A stretch of 64,000 bases of DNA from Streptomyces neyagawaensis (GCF_023516595.1 NZ_JAMGBG010000048.1:118348-182347); one strand, 5' to 3'; counted from the stretch's first letter, positions 34,355 through 43,572 are shown. Made by a program: numbers and translations. Notes: generated by a model from the sequence alone, not told the origin.

Positions 34355-35494
34355 TCAGCTGTCCCGAAGACCGACCGCCAGCGTCAGTTCGAGGACCCGT
34401 TGTGGCGATGCGAGGTCCGGGAACAGCTCTCGCAGCTGCGTCATCCGGTAGCGGACGGTCTGGGGATGGACGAACAGCGCCGCCGCGACCTCCTCCCGTC
34501 TGCCCTGGTGCAGCAGCCACGCCCGCAACGTCTCCTCCAGCCGCCGCGCGGTCGCGACGGGCAGGGTCCGCAGCGGTGCCAGGGCTCGGGCACGCAGGTC
34601 GGCGAACGCGTCCATGTCGGCGCTCAGCACCAGCTCGGGCAGGTGCTCCTCGGTGTCGCGGATGTCGGAGGAGAGGGAGCGCGCGCGTACGGCACGCGCG
34701 TACGAGGCGGACGCACGGGTCCATGGCCGGGCCGGGCCGACCACGACGGTGCGGCCGGTCAGCTGCCTCAGGAGATGTGGTCGGTCGGCATCGGGGACGA
34801 GCAGCACGCCGAAGGCGTCCGGCAGATCGTCGAGGACGAGGGTGCTCGGGTCGAGAACACGGTAGGCGGGCCGGGCATCGGCGGCGGGCAGCAGGACCGC
34901 GGTCAGTGAAACCGGAGGCTGCCACCCTGCCCGTTGAGCAGAGGCCAGCAGCACGTCCGGGCTCGCGCCGGCGAGGAGATCGCGGACCAGTTGTTCCAGA
35001 TGGCGCTCGTGGGCCCTGCCCCGGGCGGCCAGTTCGTCGGCGTGACCCGCGGCACTGGCGGCGGAGAGTTCGTCGATGTAGGCGAAGGTCAGCTCGGCGA
35101 ACTTGGCGACCTCGGCGGCGGGCAGACCCGCGGGTACGGCCCCCGCGGCCAGGCATCGCCAGGCCACGCGGGCGCCGACGCGGTAGGCGCTGAGCAGGGC
35201 GTCCATCGAACGGCCGTCGCGCACCTCGCCGCGGCCCAGCTCGTAGGCCGCGTCACCGGCGTCACCGCCCGTGGCGTTCCCGCTCGCGAGGTCCAGGTAG
35301 TGCCCCAGGGCGGTGCGGACGGCTCGGCGGATGGTGCCGCCCATGCTGCCCGAAAGGGCGTTGGCGTAGGGAGGGACCTCGTCGATGATCGCCTGGACGA
35401 CCTCGTCGGCGGTGGTCCTCAGCTCGGCCCGCAGTGCGGTGACCGTCGTCTCATCGAGGGCCAGTTCGGTGGCTCTCCGGATTGCTTGGCTCAT
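34355..35494 (-). CDS. PucR/CdaR-type helix-turn-helix regulator
   Basis: 379 residues. The N-terminal half is helical (RsbRD-like: VVQAIIDEVPPYANALSG...SMDALLSAYRVGARVAWR). The C-terminal end holds the PucR-type HTH (LEETLRAWLLHQGRREEVAAALFVHPQTVRYRMTQLRELF). It is divergent from the ferredoxin reductase-desaturase pair with a symmetrical site abutting its start. Regulators with this architecture commonly control adjacent fatty acid desaturase genes in actinomycetes, so it is the likely regulator of membrane desaturation here. Confidence 0.87.
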   Translation of the reverse strand: MSQAIRRATELALDETTVTALRAELRTTADEVVQAIIDEVPPYANALSGSMGGTIRRAVRTALGHYLDLASGNATGGDAGDAAYELGRGEVRDGRSMDALLSAYRVGARVAWRCLAAGAVPAGLPAAEVAKFAELTFAYIDELSAASAAGHADELAARGRAHERHLEQLVRDLLAGASPDVLLASAQRAGWQPPVSLTAVLLPAADARPAYRVLDPSTLVLDDLPDAFGVLLVPDADRPHLLRQLTGRTVVVGPARPWTRASASYARAVRARSLSSDIRDTEEHLPELVLSADMDAFADLRARALAPLRTLPVATARRLEETLRAWLLHQGRREEVAAALFVHPQTVRYRMTQLRELFPDLASPQRVLELTLAVGLRDS

Positions 35495-35497
35495 GTT

Positions 35498-35514
35498 TTG
35501 TTCCCTGCGAACAA
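35498..35514. promoter_or_regulatory. operator-like inverted repeat TTGTTC-N5-GAACAA
   Basis: Perfect 6-bp arms lie four bases upstream of the PucR-type gene's start codon and about 70 bp before the ferredoxin reductase. A second, weaker repeat GTCCT-N6-AGGAC lies at about 35535-35550. The position suggests control of both divergent units. Confidence 0.5.
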
Positions 35515-35580
35515 TTCAGCGGACCAGATTCACGTCCTACGGTCAGGACTTTACGCCCTGCGGCGCATCAAGCTGGAGTC

Positions 35581-36642
35581 ATGACGAGTACAGCCCTCCG
35601 TAGTAGGGCGTGGAAACTGCTGGAGATGGTCACGACGCCGGTGCTGCCGTCGGACTACCTCGACCTGGTCAGCCCGCTGCGTGCGGGCGCCGACCTGCGG
35701 GGGCGCATCGAGGCCGTACACCCGGAGACGGCTGACGCCGCGACCATCGTGATCCGGCCGGGACGGGGCTGGCGCGGCCACACAGCCGGTCAGTACGTAC
35801 GCATCGGGATCGATGTCGACGGAGTGCGCCTGTGGCGTGCCTACTCGCTCACCTCGCCGACCGACCGCCAGGACGGCCGCGTCACGATCACCGTGAAGGC
35901 GATCCCGGACGGCAAGGTCAGCAACCATCTGGTCCGCAAGGTGAAACCGGGCACGCTGATCCACCTCGACCAGGCGACCGGTGACTTCGTGCTGCCGCAG
36001 GCCAAGCCCGCCAAGGTGCTCTATCTGACGGCCGGCAGCGGCATCACGCCTGTGATGGGCATGCTGCGCGACACCGAGTTCGACGACGCCGTCATGGTCC
36101 ACTCCGCGCCACAGCCCCACGACGTGATCTTCCGCAAGGATCTGCACGACCTGGTCGCGGAGAAGAAGCTGCGTCTCACCGAGCTGCACACCGACACCGA
36201 CGGCATGCTCGACATCGCCCGCCTCGACGAGCTCGTGCCCGACTGGGCGGAGCGCGAGACCTGGGCCTGCGGTCCCGCGGGTCTGCTCGACGCCGCCGAG
36301 CAGCACTGGAGCAGGCACGGCGTCGCGGAACGCCTGCACACCGAACGCTTCCGCCCCAGCGTCGTCGTCGCCGGCGACGGAGCCGGTGGCGAGGTCACGT
36401 TCAGCACCACCGGCAGGACCGTCGACGCGGACGGCGCGACGCCGTTGCTGGACGTCGGCGAGGAGGCCGGCGTGCTCATGCCGTCCGGGTGCCGCATGGG
36501 CATCTGCTTCGGCTGCGTCACTCCGCTCAAGGCGGGCGCCGTCCGCGACCTGCGCACCGGCGAGATCACCGAGGCCGAGCCGGGCGTCCTCATCCAGACC
36601 TGCGTGTCCGCCACGGCGGGCCCTTGCGACATCGAACGGTAG
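35581..36642 (+). CDS. NAD(P)H ferredoxin reductase with C-terminal 2Fe-2S domain
   Basis: 353 residues from ATG 35581. FAD domain with RLWRAYSLTS (RxYS), NAD domain with LTAGSGITPVMGMLRD, then a plant-type 2Fe-2S domain with CRMGICFGC and a distant Cys in LIQTC. It passes electrons from NAD(P)H to the desaturase encoded next, as Rv3230c does for DesA3 in Mycobacterium tuberculosis. The genes are eight bases apart. It is a cytoplasmic, membrane-associated partner. Confidence 0.9.
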   Translation: MTSTALRSRAWKLLEMVTTPVLPSDYLDLVSPLRAGADLRGRIEAVHPETADAATIVIRPGRGWRGHTAGQYVRIGIDVDGVRLWRAYSLTSPTDRQDGRVTITVKAIPDGKVSNHLVRKVKPGTLIHLDQATGDFVLPQAKPAKVLYLTAGSGITPVMGMLRDTEFDDAVMVHSAPQPHDVIFRKDLHDLVAEKKLRLTELHTDTDGMLDIARLDELVPDWAERETWACGPAGLLDAAEQHWSRHGVAERLHTERFRPSVVVAGDGAGGEVTFSTTGRTVDADGATPLLDVGEEAGVLMPSGCRMGICFGCVTPLKAGAVRDLRTGEITEAEPGVLIQTCVSATAGPCDIER

Positions 36643-36649
36643 GAGCACC

Positions 36650-37768
36650 TTGACCGCCATCGACCCCACCGCCCATCTGACCGCGGAGCAGATCGAGGAG
36701 CTCGGCCGCGAGCTGGACGCGATCCGCGACGAGGTGATCGCGAGCCGCGGCGAGAAGGACGCCGCCTACATCCGCAAGGTCATCTCGGCGCAGCGCAAGC
36801 TGGAGCTGGTCAGCAGGGGTGTGCTGCTGTTCTCGTTCTTCCCGCCCGCGTGGATCATCGGCACCGCCGGTCTGTCCGTGGCGAAGATCATGGACAACAT
36901 GGAGATCGGCCACAACATCCTGCACGGCCAGTGGGACTGGATGCGGGACCCGAAGATCCACTCCACGACCTGGGAGTGGGATCACGCCTCGCCGGCCGAG
37001 CAGTGGAAGCACTCGCACAACGAGCTGCACCACACGTACACCAACGTGATCGGCAAGGACAACGACCTCGGCTACGGCATCATGCGCGTCGACGAGGACC
37101 AGAAGTGGTACCCGTTCCACCTCGGTCAGCCGCTGTGGAACTTCATCAACGCCTGCTTCTTCGAGTACGGCATCGCCGCGTACGATCTGCAGCTCGGCAA
37201 GAACCTGCGCAAGCGCCGTCGCAAGAACCCGGAGTTCCGCGCGCAGGCCAAGGCCGTGGGCCGCAAGATCCGCAAGCAGGTGCTCAAGGACTACGTGATC
37301 CACCCGCTGCTGTCGGGTCCGTCGTTCCTCACGACGCTCGCCGCCACGTTCACCGCGAACGTGGTCCGCAACATCTGGTCGCACTCGGTGATCATGTGCG
37401 GGCACTTCCCCGAGGGCGTGCAGGTCTTCGAGCGCCGGTCGATCAAGGGCGAGACGCGCGGCCAGTGGTACCTGCGCCAGATGATGGGCTCGGCGAACAT
37501 CAGCGGCAGCAAGGCCATGCACTTCATGACCGGCAATCTGTCGCACCAGATCGAGCACCACCTGTTCCCTGACCTGCCGAGCAACCGGTACGCCGAGGTC
37601 GCGGTGAAGGTGCGCGCGCTGTTCGAGAAGTACGAGCTGGAGTACGTCAGCGGGCCGCTGCCCAAGCAGGTGTTCTCCGCGTGGCGCAAGGTCTTCCGGC
37701 TGTCGCTGCCGAACAAGAAGCCGAAGGTCAAGACGCCGGACCGCGAACGGGAGCTCGCCGCGGCCTGA
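36650..37768 (+). CDS. membrane fatty acid (acyl-CoA) desaturase
   Basis: 372 residues from TTG 36650, preceded by AGGAGC. The three di-iron histidine boxes are clear: HNILH, HNELHH and HQIEHH, with two hydrophobic hairpins between (LFSFFPPAWIIGTAGLS). It introduces a cis double bond into saturated acyl chains, probably the delta-9 position by analogy with DesA3-type enzymes. It forms an operon with the upstream reductase, with control probably by the divergent PucR-type regulator. Confidence 0.9.
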   Translation: MTAIDPTAHLTAEQIEELGRELDAIRDEVIASRGEKDAAYIRKVISAQRKLELVSRGVLLFSFFPPAWIIGTAGLSVAKIMDNMEIGHNILHGQWDWMRDPKIHSTTWEWDHASPAEQWKHSHNELHHTYTNVIGKDNDLGYGIMRVDEDQKWYPFHLGQPLWNFINACFFEYGIAAYDLQLGKNLRKRRRKNPEFRAQAKAVGRKIRKQVLKDYVIHPLLSGPSFLTTLAATFTANVVRNIWSHSVIMCGHFPEGVQVFERRSIKGETRGQWYLRQMMGSANISGSKAMHFMTGNLSHQIEHHLFPDLPSNRYAEVAVKVRALFEKYELEYVSGPLPKQVFSAWRKVFRLSLPNKKPKVKTPDRERELAAA

Positions 37769-37921
37769 TCCCGGTCTCGGCTCGGACCAAGGGGGCGGCG
37801 TTCGGCGTGTGCGGGTGCTGTGCCGCTGGTGGGACGGGGGCTTCCCATGCCTGTCGCGTCGGGTGCCGGGTACACGGTGCTTGCACGCGCCGGGATGGCT
37901 GACGGGGAAGGAGTCGGAGCA

Positions 37922-38377
37922 GTGGCGGTGAAGGCGATGGGGTGGGCGCACTCGTTCCCGATGTCGAAGGGGGTACGCGCGGGGCGGGAGTGGACACGCA
38001 GGCGTCTGGAGTCCCTGCCCTGGGCCGCCGCCGAGCCCCACACCGTGGACTCCGTCGTGCTGGCGGTGTCCGAGCTGATCACCAACGCGCACGTCCACGC
38101 ACACAGCGACGCACACCTGGTCCTCACCTGGGACGGCGACTGCCTCCATGTGAGTGTCCACGACGAGGACCCGACACTGCCGCGCCAGCGCGAACCAGAG
38201 CCGGGTGAGGTCTCCGGCCGCGGAGTGGCCATCGTGCGGACCCTCGCCGACGAGTGGGGAATCAGGTGCCAACGGCAGGGCAAGACGGTGACGGCGTGCT
38301 TCCGCCCCGAAGAAGCCGATCCCGATGTCGGTCCACATGTCGCTCCCGATGTCGATCCCGCTCGTCGACCGGAGTGA
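37922..38377 (+). CDS. anti-sigma-factor-type ATP-binding protein
   Basis: 151 residues from GTG 37922, nine bases after GGAAGGAG; longer in-frame starts exist. The HATPase_c_2 fold of RsbW/SpoIIAB-like kinases is seen: VDSVVLAVSELITNAHVHAHSD (N box), VSVHDEDP (G1, Asp) and SGRGVAIVRTLADEWG (G2). Streptomyces encodes dozens of these regulators. No sigma factor or antagonist gene is adjacent, so the partner is unknown. It does not look part of the desaturase operon. Confidence 0.8.
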   Translation: MAVKAMGWAHSFPMSKGVRAGREWTRRRLESLPWAAAEPHTVDSVVLAVSELITNAHVHAHSDAHLVLTWDGDCLHVSVHDEDPTLPRQREPEPGEVSGRGVAIVRTLADEWGIRCQRQGKTVTACFRPEEADPDVGPHVAPDVDPARRPE

Positions 38378-38497
38378 CGGTGCGGCATTCGATCGTGGTG
38401 CTTGCTGCGACGCCGCGCCCGCCGGGACCATTCCGCGCGACCCCGCCTCAGCAGCGATGGCGGGCGTCGGTGGACTCGACGCCCGCCGTCGGGGTGG

Positions 38498-40450
38498 TCA
38501 GAGGGCGATGATCTGCCACTGCTGGCGCGTCAGTGACGCGTACGGCTGCTGCTCGATGTTGGCTCCGTCGGCGGTGCTGCCCTCGTCGACGGCGAGGCAG
38601 AGCCCGCTGTAGCGGTTGATGAGGACGTAGTAGCCGTCACCGGTGGGTGTGACGGCCCAGTGCTGCTGGGGGACCGCGTCCTCCGACCAGATGCCGACGC
38701 CGCCGCCGTCGGCACGGGAGAGACCCGACACCTCCATGAGCTTGCCGCTGCCCACACCCTTGATCTTGTAGTAGCCGTCGCCGGTGTGGGTGAAGGTCCA
38801 CTTCTGGTTCGCCTTGTTGAGCCACGGCCACTGCAGCACGGGGGTGTTGTTCGCCGTGCCATTGCCCTTCACGTCGGCGACCTTGCCGCTGTGCCGGGCC
38901 ACCAGCCGGTAGGTGGTGCCGTCTCCGGGCAGCGTGGTGGACACCAGTGCCGGCTTGGCCGTACGGCCGCCGATGTGAACGCCGCCCATGTTGGCGTAGC
39001 CGCCGGTGGCCGCGTTGGCCTGGAGCCGCACGAAGCCCACGTTCCGGGCCGACCACTCGGCCACCTTGGGGGCACGGTTACCGGCCCACGTGCCGGTCGC
39101 GACCTGGGTGAAGTTCGTGCCGTCGGTGCTGGTGGAGATGGTGTACGAGGTGATGTCGCCGTCGGTGGCGTTGGTGCGGTTCCACTGCTTGGGCAGGTAC
39201 TCCAGAGTGGAGACGTTGCTCCACACCCCGCCCAGGTCGATCGTGATCGAGTGCGGCAGGGGGGAGGGCAGTCCCCAGGTCGACCAGCAGGTCTCGTAGT
39301 TCCTGTCGCTCAGCCCGTCGATGGCGTTCAGCGGTCCCTCGCGGTCGCGGAACCCGGTCGCGTAGGCGCTGACGGGTGTCACGGGATGCTCGGCGCGCAG
39401 TGGCTGCGCGGGCAGTGGGGGCCTGGAGGTGTCGGGGCTCCAGGCCGCCCCGACTTCGGCGAGCCGGTTGACGATGTTGGTGTCCAGCCTGCCGTTGCGG
39501 TTGGGCGGGCAGTTGAGGATGAACGAGGTGTACTTCGGCTCCAGGTCCGCCAGGTGGGAGAGGATCGCGTCCTTGCTCATCAGGCCCTCGGTCGGCGTGG
39601 CGGGATGCCAGAACCAGCCGTTGCTGATCGTCTGCCCCTGCGTGGCGGCGTAGGTGTTGCCGGCCGGCGCCGAGACGCCCAGCGGCTCCTCGAAGTAGAT
39701 GGCGTCGCCGAGCCACGGCACCGACAGGGCACCGTGGTCGATCATGATGATGTCCGGCTGGAGCGACTTCACGTGCTCGCGGATGCGCTGGTAGGAGACG
39801 GCCTGCTGGCCCATCTGCCATGCGTAGCCGTCGGTGATGAACATGTCGATGGTGCCGTAGTTGGTGAGCAGCTCGGTGATCTGACCGAGTATGAAGGTCA
39901 TGTCGCCGGGCTGGATGGCGTCCGTGATCTCGAGGCCGGACACCTTGTGCCGGCTCTCCCATGCCTCGACGCCGAAGGTGCGGTCCCAGATCGAGTAGTA
40001 GAACGCGACCCTGAGCCCCTTCGCGCGGAAGGCGTCGCAGTACGCCTTCACCACGTCCTGCTTGTAGGAGCTGTTCGCGACGTTCTGGGTGCCGTAGGCG
40101 CTCGGCCACAGCGCGAAGCCGTCGTGGTGCTTGGTGGTCAGGATGCCGTAGCTCATCTTCGCCGCCGCGGCAGCGTCCGCCCACTGCGCGCAGTCCACGG
40201 CCGTGGGGGCGAACAACGCGGGGTTCTGGTTGGGTTCGGCCCACTCCTGGTTGGTGAAGGTGCCCAGGCTGAAGTGGTTGAACATGCCGAACCGCATGTT
40301 GGCCAGCTTCTCCAGGTTGGTCTGGGGGTCCGCTGCGGCCGCCTCCGCGAGCAGGGGCGACAGCGCGGGCACCACGGGCAGCGCGGTCGTGGCCGCGGCG
40401 GCGCCGACAGCGCCCAGAAGCGCACGACGGGACAGTCTTCCTGACGGCAT
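38498..40450 (-). CDS. GH29 alpha-L-fucosidase with CBM32-like and ricin-type modules
   Basis: 650 residues from ATG 40450 (GGGAG upstream). SRRALLGAVGAAAA is a Tat-type signal. The GH29 barrel (about 45-340) reads MRFGMFNHFSLGTFT, TTKHHDGFALWPS, GLRVAFYYSIWD. The nucleophile region DMFITDGYAW replaces the usual WFDG with the Asp retained. A discoidin/CBM32-like domain follows (about 355-500; NAIDGLSDRNYETCWST...SITIDLGGVW). The last 135 residues are a beta-trefoil lectin with NQKW, QQHW and RQQW repeats. It should act outside the cell on fucosylated or related alpha-linked residues of plant polysaccharides. Confidence 0.85.
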   Translation of the reverse strand: MPSGRLSRRALLGAVGAAAATTALPVVPALSPLLAEAAAADPQTNLEKLANMRFGMFNHFSLGTFTNQEWAEPNQNPALFAPTAVDCAQWADAAAAAKMSYGILTTKHHDGFALWPSAYGTQNVANSSYKQDVVKAYCDAFRAKGLRVAFYYSIWDRTFGVEAWESRHKVSGLEITDAIQPGDMTFILGQITELLTNYGTIDMFITDGYAWQMGQQAVSYQRIREHVKSLQPDIIMIDHGALSVPWLGDAIYFEEPLGVSAPAGNTYAATQGQTISNGWFWHPATPTEGLMSKDAILSHLADLEPKYTSFILNCPPNRNGRLDTNIVNRLAEVGAAWSPDTSRPPLPAQPLRAEHPVTPVSAYATGFRDREGPLNAIDGLSDRNYETCWSTWGLPSPLPHSITIDLGGVWSNVSTLEYLPKQWNRTNATDGDITSYTISTSTDGTNFTQVATGTWAGNRAPKVAEWSARNVGFVRLQANAATGGYANMGGVHIGGRTAKPALVSTTLPGDGTTYRLVARHSGKVADVKGNGTANNTPVLQWPWLNKANQKWTFTHTGDGYYKIKGVGSGKLMEVSGLSRADGGGVGIWSEDAVPQQHWAVTPTGDGYYVLINRYSGLCLAVDEGSTADGANIEQQPYASLTRQQWQIIAL

Positions 40451-40688
40451 GTTGACTCCCGGTTCCATTAGCACTGTGGTTCGGGTTGAGGCAGGGGGTG
40501 GGCAACCCGAGGACGTTCGGTCTCCAGGCGTTCGGGCGCGGGCTCCCTCAGGGCTCCAAGGCGCCGGACGTTACGCAAGAAGTTCGATGATGTAACTGCC
40601 TTGTGTCAACGGGTAAGTGGATGAAAGTGCGCTCGGTGGAGTCAGAAGATGTGCTTCTGGTCATTTAAGTGGCTATTTGCTCCACCGT
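40451..40688. other. promoter-side gap of the GH29 gene
   Basis: No gene is seen. The AT-richer stretch near 40650-40680 (CATTTAAGTGGCTATTTGC) is the best candidate for a core promoter in this divergent region. Confidence 0.4.
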
Positions 40689-40703
40689 AGACATGCAATG
40701 TCT
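40689..40703. promoter_or_regulatory. operator-like palindrome AGACAT-GCA-ATGTCT
   Basis: Same 6-bp arms and 3-bp spacing as the element at 4891-4907 in front of the first glycosidase block. It lies 239 bp upstream of the GH29 start and 468 bp upstream of the GH43 start. A further inverted repeat, CGAAC-GTT-GTTCG, lies at 40841-40853. Confidence 0.55.
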
Positions 40704-40965
40704 GAGGGCAGAACCCGAGCGGGCCACCTGGCGGCCGCAGGGTGAGCAAATGCCGTGCGGCCGCCTCGCGAACGGTCGGGCGCCGCTGCCGGAAGTATTG
40801 ACGCACCCCACTCCCCACACTTAGCGTCTGCCCGACCTTACGAACGTTGTTCGATTCATCGGACAAGTCGCCTTGAGGACAAAGGAGTCGGCTACCGACG
40901 GTTACCGTCCGTCGAGGGCTGGGAGGCCCCTCGCACGGCGCGACAGCGGTCACGTGCGGCCCGGC
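40704..40965. other. intergenic sequence upstream of AbfB remnant
   Basis: No intact gene. A frame opened by TTG at 40873 runs into the AbfB remnant, but the part before 40966 (RTKESATDGYRPSRAG) matches nothing I know. The 13-bp inverted repeat at 40841-40853 is the only structured element. Confidence 0.4.
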
Positions 40966-41109
40966 CTGGCGGGCACCGGCACCGCCTCCTTCGAGTCGGT
41001 GAACTACCCCGGCTGCTTCCTACGGCACGCAAACTACGACTTCCAGCTGGTCCGCAACGACGGCACCGCCCAGTTCGCCGCCGTCGCCACCTTCCGCGTG
41101 ACGAGCTGA
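40966..41109 (+). pseudogene. AbfB (CBM42) domain remnant
   Basis: The last 45 codons before the TGA read AGTGTASFESVNYPGCFLRH-ANYDFQLVRNDGTAQFAAVATFRVTS. That is one subdomain of an arabinofuranose-binding AbfB trefoil (family: vSFeSvNyPg.yLRH.nydl.l...dgt..f..daTF). The catalytic domain, signal peptide and the other subdomains are absent. It precedes an intact GH43-AbfB gene and looks like the residue of a duplicated or deleted neighbour. A possible secreted fragment has no credible start. Confidence 0.65.
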
Positions 41110-41123
41110 CCCGCACGCAACAG

Positions 41124-41145
41124 GGCACCTCTGCGGTGCCTTTCG
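41124..41145 (+). terminator. hairpin GGCACC-N5-GGTGCC with T-rich tail
   Basis: The stem at 41124-41140 is followed by TTTCGGTCTTCTT. It lies 15 bases after the stop of the AbfB remnant, so it was probably that gene's terminator; today it sits 26 bp before the GH43 gene. Confidence 0.6.
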
Positions 41146-41170
41146 GTCTTCTTCAGAGGGATGTGAACCC

Positions 41171-43495
41171 ATGCACAGCCTGAGACCCCAGGGCCGCAGG
41201 AGATTCCGGTCGGGCGCTCTCGCCGCCGTGGCCGCTGTCTCGCTCCTGGTGGGCCTCGCCGGCCCAGCGGCTCCCGCCCAGGCAGCGGAGATCACTGAGG
41301 GCCTGGCTCTCTGGTACAAACTCGACGCCACGTCGGGCACCGTGGCGGCGGACGCCTCGGGCAACGGCCGGAACGGAACCGTGAACGGCACCGCGGGCTG
41401 GTCCGGTTCCGGGGAAGGGCTCACGTTCAACGGCTCCGACACCTACATCAAGGTGCCGGACAACGTCATGAGCGGCATGAACTCGATCACCGTCTCGATG
41501 GACGTGCAGATCGACGCCAACCAGGCCACGCCGTACTTCCTCTACGGCTTCGGCAACTCCGCGGGCGGAGCCGGCAACGGGTACCTGTTCACCACCGGCA
41601 ACACGTTCCGGACCGCCATCGCCTCCGGGGCCTTCTCCACTGAGCAGAACACCCGGACCACCACCGAGCTGCCGCGCGCCGTCTGGAAGCACGTCACCTA
41701 CACCCAGACCGGCACCACGGGCGTGCTGTACCAGGACGGCGTGGAGGTGGCCCGCAACACCTCGGTCACCACCACCCCCGGTTCCATCGGATCCGGCACC
41801 ACCACGGCCAACTACATCGGCAAGTCGCTCTACAGCGGTGACAAGCTCTTCAAGGGCAAGATGCGGGACTTCAGGGTCTACAACCGCGCACTGGCGCCCG
41901 GCGAGGTCCTCGAACTCAGCGGGAACACCACGCACATCACCGCGGCCACCCATCCCTCGCTGAAGATCGACGCCCTCATCGACGACGCCCGAAGCAAGAT
42001 CACGCTGCCGGTGAAGGAGGGCACGGACCTCACCACGCTCGCCCCGCAGTTCACCCTCGTCCAGGGCGGGTCGATCAGCCCGGCCTCCGGCACCCCGCGC
42101 GACTTCACCGAGCCCGTGACGTACGAGGTGACCGGCTCCGACGGAACGAAGCGCACCTGGACGGTGGAGGCACTGGTCATGAGGAGCCCGGTTCTGCCGG
42201 GGCTCACCGCCGACCCGAACATCGTCCGCTTCGGCGACACCTACTACATCTACCCGACCACCGACGGCTTCGCGAACTGGAGCGGTACGCAGTTCAAGGC
42301 GTACTCCTCCAAGGACCTGGTCCACTGGACGGACCACGGCGTCATCCTGGATCTCGGTCCTGACATCTCCTGGACCAACAGCCGGGCCTGGGCCCCGACG
42401 ATGACCGCGAAGAACGGGAAGTACTACTTCTACTACTCCGCCGACACGAACATCGGCGTCGCGGTCTCCGATTCACCCACCGGCCCGTTCAGGGACCCAC
42501 TGGGCAAGCCTCTGATCGCCCGCGGCGCCCATGCCGGCCAGATGATCGACCCGGCGGTCTTCACCGACGACGACGGCCAGTCGTACCTGTACTGGGGCAA
42601 CGGCCACGGCTACGTCGTCCCGCTGAACCAGGACATGGTCTCCTTCGACGCCTCGAAGGTCACCGACATCACGACGAGCGGCTACCGCGAGGGCTCCTTC
42701 GTCGTCAAGCGCAAGGGCACCTACTACTTCATGTGGTCGGAGAACGACACACGTGACGAGAACTACCGGGTCGCCTACGCCACCGGCTCCTCGCCCACCG
42801 GTCCCTGGACCAAGCGCGGCGTGATCCTGGAGAAGGACCTCTCGCTCGGCATCAAGGGCCCCGGCCACCACTCCGTGGTGCAGGTACCGGGAACCGACGA
42901 CTGGTACATCGCCTACCACCGCTTCGCCATCCCCGGCGGAGACGGCACCCACCGCGAAACCACCATCGACAGGATGGAGTTCGACGGCGACGGCCTGATC
43001 AAGAAGGTCGTCCCCACCCTGAGCGGCATCACCCCGGTCTCCGGCGGCGTCACCCTGCCGACGAACACCACCCGCTCGCTCCAGTCGGTCAACTTCCCCG
43101 GCCGCTACGCCGCCGTACGCTCCGACAGCCTCGGCTACCTCGACCCGGTCACGTCCTCCAGCACGACGGCGGTCAAGCAGGGCGCAACCTTCTCGATCGT
43201 CCCCGGTCTGGCCGACGGAAGCTGCTACTCGTTCCGTGACTCCTCCGGCCGCTACCTGCGCCACAAGGACCTCCGGATCCGCGCCGACGCGAGCAACGGC
43301 ACCACACTCTTCGACAAGGACGCCACCTACTGCGCCCGGTCGGGCTCGGCCACCGGTGCGGTCAGCCTGGAGTCGTACAACTACCCCGGCCGCTACCTGC
43401 GCCACTACAACTACGAGCTGCGCCTCGACACCTTCCAGGACAACGCCACCTTCCGCGCCGACAGTTCCTTCAAGGCGGTCAGCCCCTGGGCCTGA
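41171..43495 (+). CDS. LamG-GH43-AbfB exported arabinan/arabinoxylan hydrolase
   Basis: 774 residues. Signal peptide (1 to about 38, ending AQAA); a concanavalin-like LamG domain (about 40-250); a small beta-domain (HPSLKIDALID...YEVTGSDGTKRTWTVEA, about 260-335); a GH43 propeller (about 337-620). The general base is the Asp in GLTADPNIVRF, the pKa Asp is in MIDPAVFTDDDG, and the acid Glu is in YREGSFVVKRKGTYYFMWS. The final 150 residues are an intact AbfB/CBM42 with two GRYLRH repeats. The family covers beta-xylosidase, alpha-arabinofuranosidase and arabinanase; the AbfB module favours arabinofuranosyl substrates. The GH97 gene follows 77 bp downstream. Confidence 0.88.
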   Translation: MHSLRPQGRRRFRSGALAAVAAVSLLVGLAGPAAPAQAAEITEGLALWYKLDATSGTVAADASGNGRNGTVNGTAGWSGSGEGLTFNGSDTYIKVPDNVMSGMNSITVSMDVQIDANQATPYFLYGFGNSAGGAGNGYLFTTGNTFRTAIASGAFSTEQNTRTTTELPRAVWKHVTYTQTGTTGVLYQDGVEVARNTSVTTTPGSIGSGTTTANYIGKSLYSGDKLFKGKMRDFRVYNRALAPGEVLELSGNTTHITAATHPSLKIDALIDDARSKITLPVKEGTDLTTLAPQFTLVQGGSISPASGTPRDFTEPVTYEVTGSDGTKRTWTVEALVMRSPVLPGLTADPNIVRFGDTYYIYPTTDGFANWSGTQFKAYSSKDLVHWTDHGVILDLGPDISWTNSRAWAPTMTAKNGKYYFYYSADTNIGVAVSDSPTGPFRDPLGKPLIARGAHAGQMIDPAVFTDDDGQSYLYWGNGHGYVVPLNQDMVSFDASKVTDITTSGYREGSFVVKRKGTYYFMWSENDTRDENYRVAYATGSSPTGPWTKRGVILEKDLSLGIKGPGHHSVVQVPGTDDWYIAYHRFAIPGGDGTHRETTIDRMEFDGDGLIKKVVPTLSGITPVSGGVTLPTNTTRSLQSVNFPGRYAAVRSDSLGYLDPVTSSSTTAVKQGATFSIVPGLADGSCYSFRDSSGRYLRHKDLRIRADASNGTTLFDKDATYCARSGSATGAVSLESYNYPGRYLRHYNYELRLDTFQDNATFRADSSFKAVSPWA

Positions 43496-43572
43496 TCCGC
43501 AGAAGGGCCGATCTCTCCCGGCCTCCGGCTTGAGCGCGCGCCGGACCACCCTTCAACTCTCAGGAAGGCCGT

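Noticed and set aside
34215..35156. Upstream extension of the GNAT gene at 33696 through the PucR-type gene
   Set aside because: The extension is Arg/Pro-rich nonsense antisense to nothing functional in frame, and the PucR-type gene on the same strand is clearly real; acetyltransferase homology begins only after 34214.
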